DNA of 64,000 bases, from assembly GCA_964439435.1 (NCBI GenBank), contig CAYTOF010000001.1:1-64000 (forward strand), given 5' to 3'. Shown piece by piece: positions 16,501 through 27,619 of the stretch. The notes below the pieces were generated by a model. It had not been told where the DNA came from, ran no database searches, and saw nothing but the letters and a program-made list of their open reading frames with translations. Both the position numbers and the translations under genes were made by a program. How positions within the stretch are numbered: position 1 is the first letter of the stretch; every line of letters starts with the position of its first letter. This DNA is from CAYTOF01 sp964439435 (GTDB lineage: Bacteria; Bacillota; Clostridia; Oscillospirales; QAMX01).

Positions 16501-17619
16501 ATGACAGTAAAGTCAATTTACATAAAAAACTATAGAAATTTCCAGGAAGCAAAGATAGAATTTCACGACTGTGTCAATATTATCATGGGAGGCAATGCCA
16601 ACGGAAAAACAAACTTGCTTGAAAGTCTTTGTTATCTTTCGACCTTGCGTGGCATAAGACCTTCAAAAGACAGCGAGATTATACGTCACGGGGCTGAAAA
16701 TGGCCACATTTTGGCCACGGTTCAAACAGGAGAGAGAAAACAAAAGCTTGATATCTGCCTCTCCACTACAGAGAGGCGTAGGCTTTGTTTAAACGGAGTC
16801 AGACAAAGAAGTGGAGCAACTTTTGCCGGTGTTTTAAAGACGGTGATTTTCTCCCCGGATGATCTCTTTCTCATAAAAGAAGGAGCCGTTCAGAGAAGAA
16901 GGTTGCTTGACGGTGCCCTTTGTCAAATGAGACCGGCATATTTTTCAGCTCTTTCCGAATATACAAAATTACTTCAACAAAAAAGCAGGATTTTGAAAAA
17001 CAGCATTGACAAGCCAAGTCTGCTTTCGCTTATACCTCAATACAATGAGCGCATGGCACAGTATGGCGCGCGCATCATTGCTCTGAGACATGCCTACAGT
17101 GAAAAACTGTCTGAACACTCTGACATCCTGTGCAGAGCAATTTCCGGGAACAAAGACTCTCTTTCCCTGAAATATCGCTCTTTATCGAACATAACGGACA
17201 CGTCGCTTCCGGAAGAAGAGCTCTATAAGCTCATAATACAACATCAAAAAAATCATCATGCCGCTGAAATGGCCTCGAGATCCTGTTTGTCCGGGCCGCA
17301 TAAAGACGATTTGGAAATAGAGATAAACGGTATTTTAGCAAAATCCTATGCATCTCAAGGGCAGATCAGGTCAGCGGTGCTTTCTATAAAACTTGCCCAA
17401 AGGGAGATCTTCTTTGAAGACAGCGGAAGCTATCCCATATTGCTTTTAGACGATGTTCTCTCGGAGCTTGATGCGGACAGACAGAGTTTTGTTTTAAATA
17501 AAATCGGAACGGGACAGGTTTTCATAACAAGTTGCTCCGCCGATAAAAACACATCTATGTTGACCGGAAGGAGTTTTCAGATTGAAAACGGAGCGGTTAC
17601 GAATATAAGAGATCTGTGA
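16501..17619 (+). CDS. recF: DNA replication and repair protein RecF
   Basis: RecF is an SMC-like ATPase that helps load RecA at single-strand gaps. Walker A is GGNANGKTNLLES (about residues 31-43), Walker B is ILLLDDVLSELD (about 315-326), and the signature-like region is SQGQIRSAVLSIKLAQ (about 284-299). It starts directly after the yaaA stop codon, so translation is probably coupled. Length 372 is normal. Confidence 0.97.
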   Translation: MTVKSIYIKNYRNFQEAKIEFHDCVNIIMGGNANGKTNLLESLCYLSTLRGIRPSKDSEIIRHGAENGHILATVQTGERKQKLDICLSTTERRRLCLNGVRQRSGATFAGVLKTVIFSPDDLFLIKEGAVQRRRLLDGALCQMRPAYFSALSEYTKLLQQKSRILKNSIDKPSLLSLIPQYNERMAQYGARIIALRHAYSEKLSEHSDILCRAISGNKDSLSLKYRSLSNITDTSLPEEELYKLIIQHQKNHHAAEMASRSCLSGPHKDDLEIEINGILAKSYASQGQIRSAVLSIKLAQREIFFEDSGSYPILLLDDVLSELDADRQSFVLNKIGTGQVFITSCSADKNTSMLTGRSFQIENGAVTNIRDL

Positions 17620-17626
17620 GGTATGT

Positions 17627-17887
17627 ATGTATTTGCATCTTGGAGCTGATGTCCTGGTCAGATACCGCGACATCATAGCAATTTTAGATATTGACAATAC
17701 AACGATTTCAAATACCACGCGTGATTTTCTCGCCCGTGCACAAAAAAGCGGAGAGATTTTTAATGTGAGTGAAGATCTGCCGAAATCTTTTGTATTGTGT
17801 CAAAGAGATGGGAAAGAAAGTGTGTATATCACACAGATATCCCCAAAAACACTCTATGGACGAACTCTGCGTTCTGCTTTGGAGTAA
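17627..17887 (+). CDS. remB: RemB-like regulator (DUF370, YaaB)
   Basis: An 86-residue DUF370 protein. In Bacillus subtilis the homologue between recF and gyrB is RemB/YaaB, a matrix-gene regulator related to DNA-binding RemA. The start MYLHLGADVLVRYRDIIAI is typical. A role in biofilm control here is inference from family and position only. Confidence 0.88.
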   Translation: MYLHLGADVLVRYRDIIAILDIDNTTISNTTRDFLARAQKSGEIFNVSEDLPKSFVLCQRDGKESVYITQISPKTLYGRTLRSALE

Positions 17888-17893
17888 AGATAA

Positions 17894-19840
<1,947 letters not shown>

Positions 19841-19864
19841 ATAGGACAAGGAGGATATCCACCG

Positions 19865-22456
19865 ATGCCTGAAAACAGCAGAATCATTGAAATAGATATA
19901 GAACGAGAATTAAAAAAATCATTTATGGAATATGCCCTCTCCGTCATCGTCGCAAGAGCTTTGCCCGATGTCAGGGATGGCTTGAAACCCGTTCACCGGC
20001 GTATTTTATACACAATGTTTGAGACAGGGTTGACCCCTGACAGAGCATATCGCAAGTCCGTCGCCGCAGTCGGCGACGTGCTGGGTAAGTACCATCCCCA
20101 CGGTGAGAGCGCGGTCTATGACACCATGGTGCGCATGGCGCAAGACTTTTCACTTAGATATCCCTTGGTCGACGGTCACGGAAACTTTGGCTCCATAGAC
20201 GGCGATCCGGCAGCGGCATACAGATACACCGAGGCCAAGATGGCAAAGCTTTCCCTTGAAATGTTGAGGGATATAGAAAAAGACACCGTCGATTTCAGAC
20301 CAAACTACGACGGCAGACTAAAAGAGCCCACAGTTTTGCCCTCAAGATTTCCCAACTTGCTTGTAAACGGTTCTTCGGGCATAGCGGTGGGCATGGCAAC
20401 AAATATACCGCCTCACAACCTGCGAGAAGTCGTGGACGGTGCACTGCACCTGCTTGAAAACCCCGACATTGACTTTGAAACCCTGACAAGCTTCATACCG
20501 GGCCCGGACTTCCCCACGGGGGGGATTATCATGGGGCGTTCCGGCATAAGAGCCGCGTACGCCACGGGGCGCGGACGCATAAAAGTTCGCGGGAAAACAG
20601 AAATAGAAGAGTTTGAAAACGGACGAAATCGCATCATCATAACGGAAATTCCCTATCTCGTAAACAAATCAAGGCTTTGTGAGACAATAGGTGAGTTGGT
20701 TAAAGAAAAACGCATTGAGGGCATAACGGCTCTGCGAGATGAAACAAACCGCAAGGGCATACGCGTTGTGGTGGAACTCAACAGACAGGCCAATGCAGCT
20801 GTTGTTTTAAACCAACTTTTCAGATATACGCAGCTCGAAGAGACCTTTGCCGTCAGCATGCTTGCGTTGGTGGACAATACCCCCAAAGTGCTTGATCTGA
20901 AATCAATGCTCTATCACTATCTTGAGCACCAAAAAGAAGTGATTGTGCGCCGCACAAAGTTTGAGATGAAAAGAGCTCAAGACAGAGCGCATATCTTGGA
21001 GGGTTTGCGTCTTGCCGTGGACAATATCGACGAAGTTGTGCGCATCATACGGGCCTCAGGTAATGTGCCCGAGGCAAAACAGGCGTTGATGGACAGATTT
21101 TCCGGAATCGATGTCTCAAACCTCTTAAGACGCAGTGAAGCGGGCTTTGACGACGAGAGGGATAACTATTCCGGCCTGACAGAAGAGCAAGCAAATGCTA
21201 TAGTCAGCATGACCCTGGGACAGCTCACAGGTCTCGGAGTTGACAGAATTGTCGCCGAATACGAAGAAAAAAGCGCGATTGTGGCCAGATGCAGAGAAAT
21301 TCTCTCTAGTGAAGCACATGTGAACGCTCTGATAAAAGAAGAGCTGCTGGACATAAAGAGGAGATTTGGCGACGAGCGGCGGACATATATCGAGCCCGTG
21401 GACAACGAAATCGACATAGATGACCTTATAAAAGAAGAGACCTGCGTGTTCACTTTGACAAGGAGAGGCTATATAAAGCGTATCCCTGCGGAGACTTACA
21501 GAGTCCAGCGCAGAGGCGGCCGAGGTGTTGCCGGCATGGGCATAAGGGAAGAAGACGTGGCTCTGAGCTTGTTTGTTGGATTTACACATGACTACATCTT
21601 GTTTTTCACCAGCAAGGGGCGCGTTTACAGGCTAAAAGGATATCAGATCCCTGAGGCAAGCCGAACATCAAAAGGTACGAATATTGTAAATCTCCTTGAG
21701 CTTGAACCAAATGAAAGAATCACAGCGATGTTGCATGCCAAAGAAGAGGAGAGCGAAGAAAAATACTTCTTGTTTGTCACAAAACAAGGCATCGCAAAAC
21801 GCATGTCGATTGGAGAATTGAAATCCTTTAGGCGCACGGGCGTCCGTGCGTTGAAAATCGGAGAAGATGACACTCTGATGAGTGTTATGCTCACCGAGGG
21901 AGACGATGATATCATAATTGCCTCTCGCAAAGGCCGAGCGGTGAGCTTCAATGAAAACACAGTGCGCCCCATGGGACGCGCAGCTGCCGGTGTTATCGGA
22001 ATCAGACTGGAAAAGGGCGACGAAGTTATCGGAGCTTCGGTCTTGGAAGAAGGCAGCTACGTTCTCACAGTGACGGAAAACGGATACGGCAAGTTGACAC
22101 CGGAAGAGGAGTACCCAAGATACAACAGAGGTACAAAAGGTGTAGTCTTGCACAACATCACAGAAAAAACAGGGGATGTGGCAGGCTTGCTAATCACCCC
22201 CTCAACGGGAGACATACTTCTCATATCCAGTGAAGGCACTCTCATCCGCACGGAGATTTCCACTATACGCATCTGTGGCAGAGCATCTCAAGGCGTCATT
22301 GTCATGCGTACCGGAGAAGAGGAAAAGGTCATCAGTATCGCACAGACACCTGCGGAAGAAGAATGTGACGAGGACGACGAAGACTGTGAACTCTCGGAGG
22401 AAAATGAGGACGACGATTACGAGGATTCCTCGGATAACGATATCGAAGAGGACTAA
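19865..22456 (+). CDS. gyrA: DNA gyrase subunit A
   Basis: The DNA-cleaving subunit of gyrase. The catalytic tyrosine is in AAAYRYTE (about residues 118-125). The quinolone-determining region reads [20 protein letters not shown], with the Ser and Asp usually found in susceptible enzymes. The C-terminal beta-pinwheel has a GyrA-box-like [11 protein letters not shown] (about 551-561). The last 35 residues are almost wholly Asp/Glu/Ser/Asn, an acidic tail of a type that modulates supercoiling in other GyrA proteins. Length 863. Confidence 0.98.
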   Translation: MPENSRIIEIDIERELKKSFMEYALSVIVARALPDVRDGLKPVHRRILYTMFETGLTPDRAYRKSVAAVGDVLGKYHPHGESAVYDTMVRMAQDFSLRYPLVDGHGNFGSIDGDPAAAYRYTEAKMAKLSLEMLRDIEKDTVDFRPNYDGRLKEPTVLPSRFPNLLVNGSSGIAVGMATNIPPHNLREVVDGALHLLENPDIDFETLTSFIPGPDFPTGGIIMGRSGIRAAYATGRGRIKVRGKTEIEEFENGRNRIIITEIPYLVNKSRLCETIGELVKEKRIEGITALRDETNRKGIRVVVELNRQANAAVVLNQLFRYTQLEETFAVSMLALVDNTPKVLDLKSMLYHYLEHQKEVIVRRTKFEMKRAQDRAHILEGLRLAVDNIDEVVRIIRASGNVPEAKQALMDRFSGIDVSNLLRRSEAGFDDERDNYSGLTEEQANAIVSMTLGQLTGLGVDRIVAEYEEKSAIVARCREILSSEAHVNALIKEELLDIKRRFGDERRTYIEPVDNEIDIDDLIKEETCVFTLTRRGYIKRIPAETYRVQRRGGRGVAGMGIREEDVALSLFVGFTHDYILFFTSKGRVYRLKGYQIPEASRTSKGTNIVNLLELEPNERITAMLHAKEEESEEKYFLFVTKQGIAKRMSIGELKSFRRTGVRALKIGEDDTLMSVMLTEGDDDIIIASRKGRAVSFNENTVRPMGRAAAGVIGIRLEKGDEVIGASVLEEGSYVLTVTENGYGKLTPEEEYPRYNRGTKGVVLHNITEKTGDVAGLLITPSTGDILLISSEGTLIRTEISTIRICGRASQGVIVMRTGEEEKVISIAQTPAEEECDEDDEDCELSEENEDDDYEDSSDNDIEED

Positions 22457-22468
22457 AAGAGTTTGATA

Positions 22469-22517
22469 TGTGGAGAACTTTGTGGAAGCTGTGGACATTT
22501 ATGTGAAAGCATGTGGA
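22469..22517. other. Phased cluster of TGTGGA motifs (DnaA-box-like)
   Basis: Four TGTGGA hexamers (22469, 22481, 22490, 22512) and one TGTGAA (22502) lie in 49 bases, all in the same orientation, at spacings of 12, 9, 12 and 10 bases. TGTGGA is the core of the DnaA box in reverse complement (TGTGGATAA). The first site, TGTGGAGAA, matches 8 of 9 positions. The cluster sits in the gyrA-rnhA spacer. Confidence 0.5.
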
Positions 22518-22567
22518 AAGAAAGGCCGCATATCATGGGTTTATGACACAGGAAAGGCAAGCGTATT

Positions 22568-23020
22568 ATGGGCAAAAAAAAAGTCACCATATATACAGAT
22601 GGTGCCTGTCTCGGCAACCCGGGGCCCGGCGGATACGGTGCCATTCTCGAATACAGAGGAAATAGGCGCGAGATATCTGATGGCGAAATAATGACAACGA
22701 ACAACCGCATGGAGCTTATGGGAGTTATTTCGGCTCTTGTGGAACTAAAAGAACCCTGCGAGGTCGACCTCTTCACGGATTCACGATATATTGTCGATGC
22801 CGTGAACAAAGGTTGGGCCAAACGATGGCAAAATTCGGGCTGGATGAGAAACAAGAAAGAGCCCGCTCTGAACGCAGATTTGTGGGAGGAGTTGCTTTTG
22901 TTACTTGACAAACACAAAGTGTATTTTCACTGGGTCAAAGGACATGCCGACAACGCGGACAACAACAGATGTGATGAGTTGGCCGTGGCGGAGGCAAAAA
23001 AAAGAGCAAAAGAGTCTTAA
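22568..23020 (+). CDS. rnhA: Ribonuclease HI
   Basis: RNase HI degrades the RNA strand of RNA-DNA hybrids. The acidic active site is visible: [14 protein letters not shown] (first Asp, about residues 9-22), NRMELMGVI (Glu, about 46-54), [12 protein letters not shown] (second Asp, about 72-83) and a C-terminal CDELAVAEA (last Asp). HWVKGHADN carries the conserved His. Length 150. The ribosome site is weak. Confidence 0.97.
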   Translation: MGKKKVTIYTDGACLGNPGPGGYGAILEYRGNRREISDGEIMTTNNRMELMGVISALVELKEPCEVDLFTDSRYIVDAVNKGWAKRWQNSGWMRNKKEPALNADLWEELLLLLDKHKVYFHWVKGHADNADNNRCDELAVAEAKKRAKES

Positions 23021-23082
23021 ATCAAATAAAAGGACCAAGCCCGTGGCAAAAGCCGCGGGCATTGCCAAAGGAAGGTATGCCC

Positions 23083-24249
23083 ATGGACAAGAAATTTGTA
23101 TACGCGGACAACGCTGCGACAACAAGAACATGCGAAGAGGCAATTGAAGCGATGCAACCGTATTTTACGAAGTATTACGGAAACCCCTCCTCCATATATT
23201 CCTTCGCAAATGAGAGCAGAAAAGCACTTGCAAATGCTCGCCAAGTTATTGCAGAGGCGATAAATGCAGATCCCGGAGAAATCATATTCACGAGCGGCGG
23301 GACCGAAGCCGACAACCATGCCCTGATTGGCGCCGCCTATGCGGGAGTCAAAAAAGGCAAGCACATCATAACCTCCAAAATAGAACACCCTGCGGTGTTG
23401 CAGGCGGCGAAAAGGCTGGAAAAAGACGGTTTTGAAGTGACTTATCTGGATGTGGATGAATATGGCACCATTTGGCCGGACACACTGCGCAAGGCCATCA
23501 AATTGGACACCACAGTGGTGTCGATAATGACGGCAAACAACGAAATAGGCACGATACAACCGATAAAAGAGCTGGCGGCAGTGGCAAAAGAAAACAAAAT
23601 CTTTTTTCACACGGATGCTGTGCAAGCAGTCGGTCATATTCCCATCGATGTTTTGGATTTAAACGTGGATGCGCTCTCTTTGAGTGCCCATAAGTTTTAC
23701 GGTCCCAAAGGCGTGGGGGCGCTCTATCTGCGGAAAGGCAGCCGTGTGGAAAGACTCATCGAGGGCGGAGGCCAGGAAAGAGGAAGACGCTCAGGTACAG
23801 AGAATGTGGCGGCAATAGCGGGGATGGCTGCAGCCTTGAGAGCATCTGTCAAAAATATGAAGCAAGAGGGCAAAAGGCTTGAAAAGCTTTGTAAAAGACT
23901 TTCTGACGGTCTGCTGAAAATCCCCCATGTGAGCCTGAGCGGACATCCGGAGAACAGACTGCCCGGGCTTTGCAGTGCCATTGTGGAGTTTATCGAAGGA
24001 GAATCCATGATCTTGTTGCTGGATATGGAGGGCATCTGCGCTTCGACGGGCTCTGCCTGCTCGACGGGCTCCCTTGACCCTTCGCATGTGCTCATGGCGA
24101 TAGGGCTGCCCCATGAGGTTGCCCACGGTTCCCTCAGATTGTCCCTTGGCAGATATGAAACAGAGCAGGATGTGGATTATATACTGGAAAAGCTTGTGCC
24201 GATAGTGGAGAAATTGCGGGCGATGTCGCCCGTCTGGCCGTATAAATAA
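23083..24249 (+). CDS. Cysteine desulfurase (NifS/IscS type)
   Basis: A PLP enzyme that takes sulfur from cysteine for Fe-S cluster assembly. YADNAATT is near residue 6. The PLP-binding lysine is in SLSAHKFYGPKG (about 200-211), and the catalytic cysteine loop is CASTGSACSTGS (about 318-329). It is 388 residues from the ATG at 23083, which has GGAAGG seven bases upstream; earlier in-frame starts overlap that site. A GC-rich hairpin (about 23038-23060) lies just upstream. The scaffold gene follows by 21 bases. Confidence 0.95.
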   Translation: MDKKFVYADNAATTRTCEEAIEAMQPYFTKYYGNPSSIYSFANESRKALANARQVIAEAINADPGEIIFTSGGTEADNHALIGAAYAGVKKGKHIITSKIEHPAVLQAAKRLEKDGFEVTYLDVDEYGTIWPDTLRKAIKLDTTVVSIMTANNEIGTIQPIKELAAVAKENKIFFHTDAVQAVGHIPIDVLDLNVDALSLSAHKFYGPKGVGALYLRKGSRVERLIEGGGQERGRRSGTENVAAIAGMAAALRASVKNMKQEGKRLEKLCKRLSDGLLKIPHVSLSGHPENRLPGLCSAIVEFIEGESMILLLDMEGICASTGSACSTGSLDPSHVLMAIGLPHEVAHGSLRLSLGRYETEQDVDYILEKLVPIVEKLRAMSPVWPYK

Positions 24250-24270
24250 ACATAGTTAGGGGAAATCAGT

Positions 24271-24717
24271 ATGTACAGTGACAGAGTTATGGATCATTTT
24301 GCCCACCCGCGAAATGTCGGCGTTTTAGAAGGCGCCAATGCGGTGGGTCAGGTCGGCAATATGAGATGCGGCGATATCATGAAAATATACATGAAAATCG
24401 AGGACGACATAATAAAGGAAATAAAGTTTCAAACCTTTGGCTGCGGTGCTGCGGTGGCGACATCTTCAATGGCTACGGAGTTGGTAAAGGGCAAATCCAT
24501 AAGTGAGGCGCTTAAGCTGACAAACAAGGCAGTGGTGGAAGCTCTTGAGGGTCTGCCCCCGGTCAAAATACACTGTTCGGTGCTCGCAGAAGAAGCCGTG
24601 AAAGCCGCAATTGCAGATTATTATAAGCGCCAAGGAATTGACCCGGAGCCTATTATCGGCTTTAGCGGAGATTTTGATGCCTGCCACAGCCATCACGAAT
24701 TAGAGTCTGATGAATAG
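24271..24717 (+). CDS. Iron-sulfur cluster scaffold protein (IscU/NifU N-domain)
   Basis: A 148-residue scaffold on which Fe-S clusters are built. The three ligand cysteines are present in GNMRCGD (about residue 34), FGCGAAVA (about 59) and KIHCSVLAEE (about 102). A His/Cys-containing C-terminal tail (CHSHHE) is unusual and could bind metal; that is inference. It is paired with the cysteine desulfurase, and a terminator follows. No iscA, iscR or chaperone gene is adjacent. Confidence 0.95.
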   Translation: MYSDRVMDHFAHPRNVGVLEGANAVGQVGNMRCGDIMKIYMKIEDDIIKEIKFQTFGCGAAVATSSMATELVKGKSISEALKLTNKAVVEALEGLPPVKIHCSVLAEEAVKAAIADYYKRQGIDPEPIIGFSGDFDACHSHHELESDE

Positions 24718-24744
24718 ATAGGAAAATATGTCTAAGAGATGTGT

Positions 24745-24790
24745 AAACTCCCCATAAATCCCGAGAAGGGAAATATGGGGAGTTTTCTTT
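24745..24790 (+). terminator. Terminator after the Fe-S gene pair
   Basis: AAACTCCCCATA (24745-24756) pairs with TATGGGGAGTTT, with an inner CCC/GGG helix and a GAGA loop, then TTTTCTTT. Confidence 0.85.
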
Positions 24791-24854
24791 GAAGAAACTC
24801 TCATATCAAGGCATCTGCGTCGAAGCAAAGTCTGATGAAAGCAAATCGTCGCGC

Positions 24855-26429
24855 TTATTTTTCGATGTTTTGGTTGCGCAGCGCGGCTTCGAGGGCATCT
24901 CCCAGGAGGGTGCGAGCACCGTAAAAGGCGTCGTCATCGTCGCAGTATGTGAAGATATCATGGGCATCAGTGCCGTAGAGGAAGTTGTTAAACGAGGGCG
25001 AGGGGTTTATTAGGGGATTAGTAAACACCTTCACCTGCTCCTGCGTGAATAGCTTTTTGGCCATGGTGAGCATTTCAAAGTCCTCAATGCCGTTTTTAAC
25101 CATCTCCAGGCGAAGCGAACCCACCGGACCGTCAATCCCGACCTCATTGCCGTTGTAGAGCAGATTGCCATCCCCGGGGCGCACCTTGTCATATGTAAAG
25201 GGGTCTTCCCAAGGAGAGCCGTCACAGTTCCAGTGGTTGGATCTCCAATACAGTAGGCCTTCGACATCATATGCAAACTGTTGCCAGAACAAAACCCTGT
25301 GAGAAGCTCCCGAACCGTCAAGATTTAAGTCGCAATAGGTGACCATGTACGGAAATCCGCACACATACCACCAGATATCATCTCCGCCTTCGCGCTCTTT
25401 TGCCATGCGAGAGAGGACATTGCCGTATTTTTGGAAGATGGCATCCCTGTCATCGTCCGGCGCATAGCCCGCCTTGCCGTCATCGCCGAACATGTCAGAG
25501 CGGAGACACCAACGCGTTTGGTAGGGCTCCAACTGGGCAATACCATCGAGGTCTCCGCCGCGAAATCTGGATTCGCCAAGAGGCGTTATAATTTGATAAT
25601 TTGGGTAAAGCCTTTCCAATCGCTGACAGATTTCTTTGTATCTGTCAAAGCCCTCGGGTGTGCTGGGTTCATCGATGGGATAAAATACACCTTTTTTGAA
25701 CCACTCCGGGTTTGAGGAGAGCTTTTTATGGTAGGCGCGCAAAGTATCGTCTTCCAGTGGGAAGGGGATTTGAAAGCTTGTGACCCTCGGGTCGTCAAGA
25801 TATACGTCCGCTCTTTCGTCTAAGATGTCAAAGGGCAGGGAGTAGGCGTTTATTTTATGGTCAAGCAAAAAATCGTAGTACTTTTTATAGAGCTCTTCTG
25901 TTTTGAGTTCGTCGGATTCGTGGAGTTTTTTGATAAAACCTTTGGCAAGTCCAAAGAGCGTACCGCATGAGGGCACATCGGGAAGGGAAAATCCCCACAC
26001 ACGGGCAGAAAACACCATGCGGTTCAATACTTTTTTGTCCTTTTCAACGCGTATGGCGCCGGTATATATACCTGCCGGGGCATCTTTTGGAGCCTTCACA
26101 CGGACATAAAATGAGGGGGAGTTGTTTCTGTCGACATATATCGGGCCGCTTCCGGGCACCAGCGGATCGGGTGTCGGCCGGTTGCGTACGGGCAGATATG
26201 AAATCACGAAAGTTTCAACGGTGAGCTTCTGTCCGCTTGGAGAAGTGGGGTTTTCGGCAAAGACATGAATACCTTCTACGGGGTCATTGCTCCAGATGGT
26301 GAAATTGAATCCGTCCGAGCCGTTTTGGGCAAGATTTGCTCTGTAGGAGGCAAATCCTCCGTCATGGATATCTCTGTAGACTTTGTGGGTGGGGTGATTA
26401 AAGCGACATCGCAGCTCATATTCAGACAT
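24855..26429 (-). CDS. DUF4091 domain protein, putative glycoside hydrolase
   Basis: A 524-residue protein with a beta-rich N-terminal half (about residues 1-165) and a DUF4091-type catalytic-looking half. The segment KGVFYPIDEPSTPEGF (about 270-285) has the D-E pair seen in DUF4091 and GH123-like enzymes. Trp- and Tyr-rich segments such as WWYVCGFPY and GLLYWRSNHWN follow. No signal peptide is seen, so it may act on imported oligosaccharides. It is monocistronic and downstream of RNase P RNA. Substrate is unknown. Confidence 0.8.
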   Translation of the reverse strand: MSEYELRCRFNHPTHKVYRDIHDGGFASYRANLAQNGSDGFNFTIWSNDPVEGIHVFAENPTSPSGQKLTVETFVISYLPVRNRPTPDPLVPGSGPIYVDRNNSPSFYVRVKAPKDAPAGIYTGAIRVEKDKKVLNRMVFSARVWGFSLPDVPSCGTLFGLAKGFIKKLHESDELKTEELYKKYYDFLLDHKINAYSLPFDILDERADVYLDDPRVTSFQIPFPLEDDTLRAYHKKLSSNPEWFKKGVFYPIDEPSTPEGFDRYKEICQRLERLYPNYQIITPLGESRFRGGDLDGIAQLEPYQTRWCLRSDMFGDDGKAGYAPDDDRDAIFQKYGNVLSRMAKEREGGDDIWWYVCGFPYMVTYCDLNLDGSGASHRVLFWQQFAYDVEGLLYWRSNHWNCDGSPWEDPFTYDKVRPGDGNLLYNGNEVGIDGPVGSLRLEMVKNGIEDFEMLTMAKKLFTQEQVKVFTNPLINPSPSFNNFLYGTDAHDIFTYCDDDDAFYGARTLLGDALEAALRNQNIEK

Positions 26430-26518
26430 AATTGATCCTCCTCTATCAAACCGGTTTATCCGGTATAATGATCCAAATAGGAAAGGGAGCCTCGTTGAAA
26501 TCGGTTTTTAAAAGACAC

Positions 26519-26550
26519 AAGTCTGTTTGAATCAAACAGACTTTTTAAAA
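26519..26550. terminator. Hairpin between rnpB and the DUF4091 gene
   Basis: AAGTCTGTTTGA (26519-26530) and its complement (26532-26543) form a near-complete palindrome, followed by TTTTT on the plus strand and a T-rich tract on the minus strand. It probably ends the RNase P RNA transcript. Confidence 0.65.
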
Positions 26551-26576
26551 ATATGTATGAAAAGGCGGTCTTGTGC

Positions 26577-26950
26577 AAGAAGAGACAGTAAGCCGGGTTC
26601 TGTCGGGTGAGTTTCCCCACCGTGCCGCCATCTATCTGTGGATATGCGTTGCCACATACCTCTTGCCACCTCTTCGGATGTGTGCGGGCAGCACTGCCGC
26701 CTTGACGGCTATCCAATCGGGTGTTGCTCCGAATAGAGTTTACATGAACAACCGGTTACCCGGTTGACGGCGGGCGCTTATCTCCGCCTTTCCACCCTTA
26801 CCTTGTCTTTAAAAAGACAAGGCGGTATATTTCTGTTGCACTTGTCCTGAAGTCACCTTCGGCGGGCGTTACCCGTTATCCTTGCCCTTTGGAGCCCGGA
26901 CTTTCCTCATGCGCAGTTTACGCACGCGACGGCATTGCTCTCTTGCATAG
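26577..26950 (-). ncRNA. rnpB: RNase P RNA (class A-like)
   Basis: The catalytic RNA of RNase P. On the minus strand the 5' region contains the universal GAGGAAAGTCCGGGCTC (about 26897-26913), followed by GGGTAACGCCCG. The 3' end has ACAGAACCCGGCTTAC (about 26586-26601), which forms the P4 partner. The overall length of about 370 bases matches. A promoter lies just upstream and a hairpin terminator downstream. Exact ends are estimates. Confidence 0.95.
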
Positions 26951-26961
26951 ACCGCAAAATA

Positions 26962-26990
26962 ATTATACATAATTTTTGTGATAAAGTAAA
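26962..26990 (-). promoter_or_regulatory. Promoter of rnpB
   Basis: TTTACT (26990-26985) and a perfect TATAAT (26967-26962) with a 17-base spacer, immediately before the RNA. Confidence 0.65.
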
Positions 26991-27076
26991 GCAAGGCGCA
27001 AAAGGAAAATATATTTGAAGATTTAACATGTATATGTTATAATGAACATGAAAAGATTATAAATTGAGGTGTGTAT

Positions 27077-27394
27077 ATGAGCGATGAATATGGGAATGAT
27101 TTTATAACCCTGACCGATGAAGAGGGAAATGAGATAGAGCTTGAGCATTTGGATACGCTTGAGCATGAAGATGAGACCTATATGGCTTTCATTCCGGTTT
27201 ATGACAGTGCAGATGATTTGCTTGAAGATTCGGCGGAGCTCATTATCCTAAAAGTCGAAGAAAGTGACGGAGAGGAATTGCTTGTCACATTGGACAATGA
27301 AGACTTGCTAGAAGAAATATTCGAAATGTTCGTTACACGTCTGGAAGACGAAATGGAAATAGAGGGAGATCCTGATTTTTCCGATGATGAATAA
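27077..27394 (+). CDS. DUF1292 family protein
   Basis: A 105-residue, very acidic protein of the DUF1292 (YrzB-like) family, with DFITLTDEEGNEIELEHLDT at the N-terminus and FEMFVTRLEDEME near the end. Its function is not known. In many Bacillota it lies near the ruvX-alaS region; here it stands alone before the probable 6S RNA. I choose the ATG at 27077 because GAGG lies seven bases upstream. Confidence 0.88.
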   Translation: MSDEYGNDFITLTDEEGNEIELEHLDTLEHEDETYMAFIPVYDSADDLLEDSAELIILKVEESDGEELLVTLDNEDLLEEIFEMFVTRLEDEMEIEGDPDFSDDE

Positions 27395-27395
27395 A

Positions 27396-27594
27396 ACTCC
27401 CCTGCGTGGTTTGTGATATCGTTTGTTTTTAACCCACAAAGACATGATAAGGGATTCCGCGTGACACGGTGGTTTGCAGGCCTCCCGCCTGAGAATTTGG
27501 GCGGAAGTTGGGAGCAGTAAAGCCGCGTCTAGGTTGCCCACCTGCTGATGAATGTGCAGGTTATTATCGGCGGTACACGGCTATCGCGGGGGCA
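27396..27594 (+). ncRNA. ssrS: Probable 6S RNA
   Basis: 6S RNA mimics an open promoter and binds sigma-A RNA polymerase. The roughly 200-base stretch has CCCCTGCG (27399-27406) pairing with CGCGGGGG (27585-27592) as a closing stem. Internal segments AACCCACA, GCAGGCCTCCCG, TAGGTTGCCCACC and ATTATCGGCGG resemble the conserved central-bubble and stem parts of Bacillota 6S RNAs as I know them. It begins within two bases of the DUF1292 stop codon. A covariance-model search would settle it. Confidence 0.72.
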
Positions 27595-27619
27595 TTGTAT
27601 ATTTTCAGGAGGATACGGC

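Noticed and set aside
22470..22691. Plus-strand ORF starting in the TGTGGA cluster
   Set aside because: It overlaps rnhA in another frame, has no ribosome site and no recognisable product; the repeats better explain its content.
23038..23060. Terminator between rnhA and the cysteine desulfurase
   Set aside because: A GC-rich hairpin is present but no T-run follows; it could equally shape the mRNA leader.
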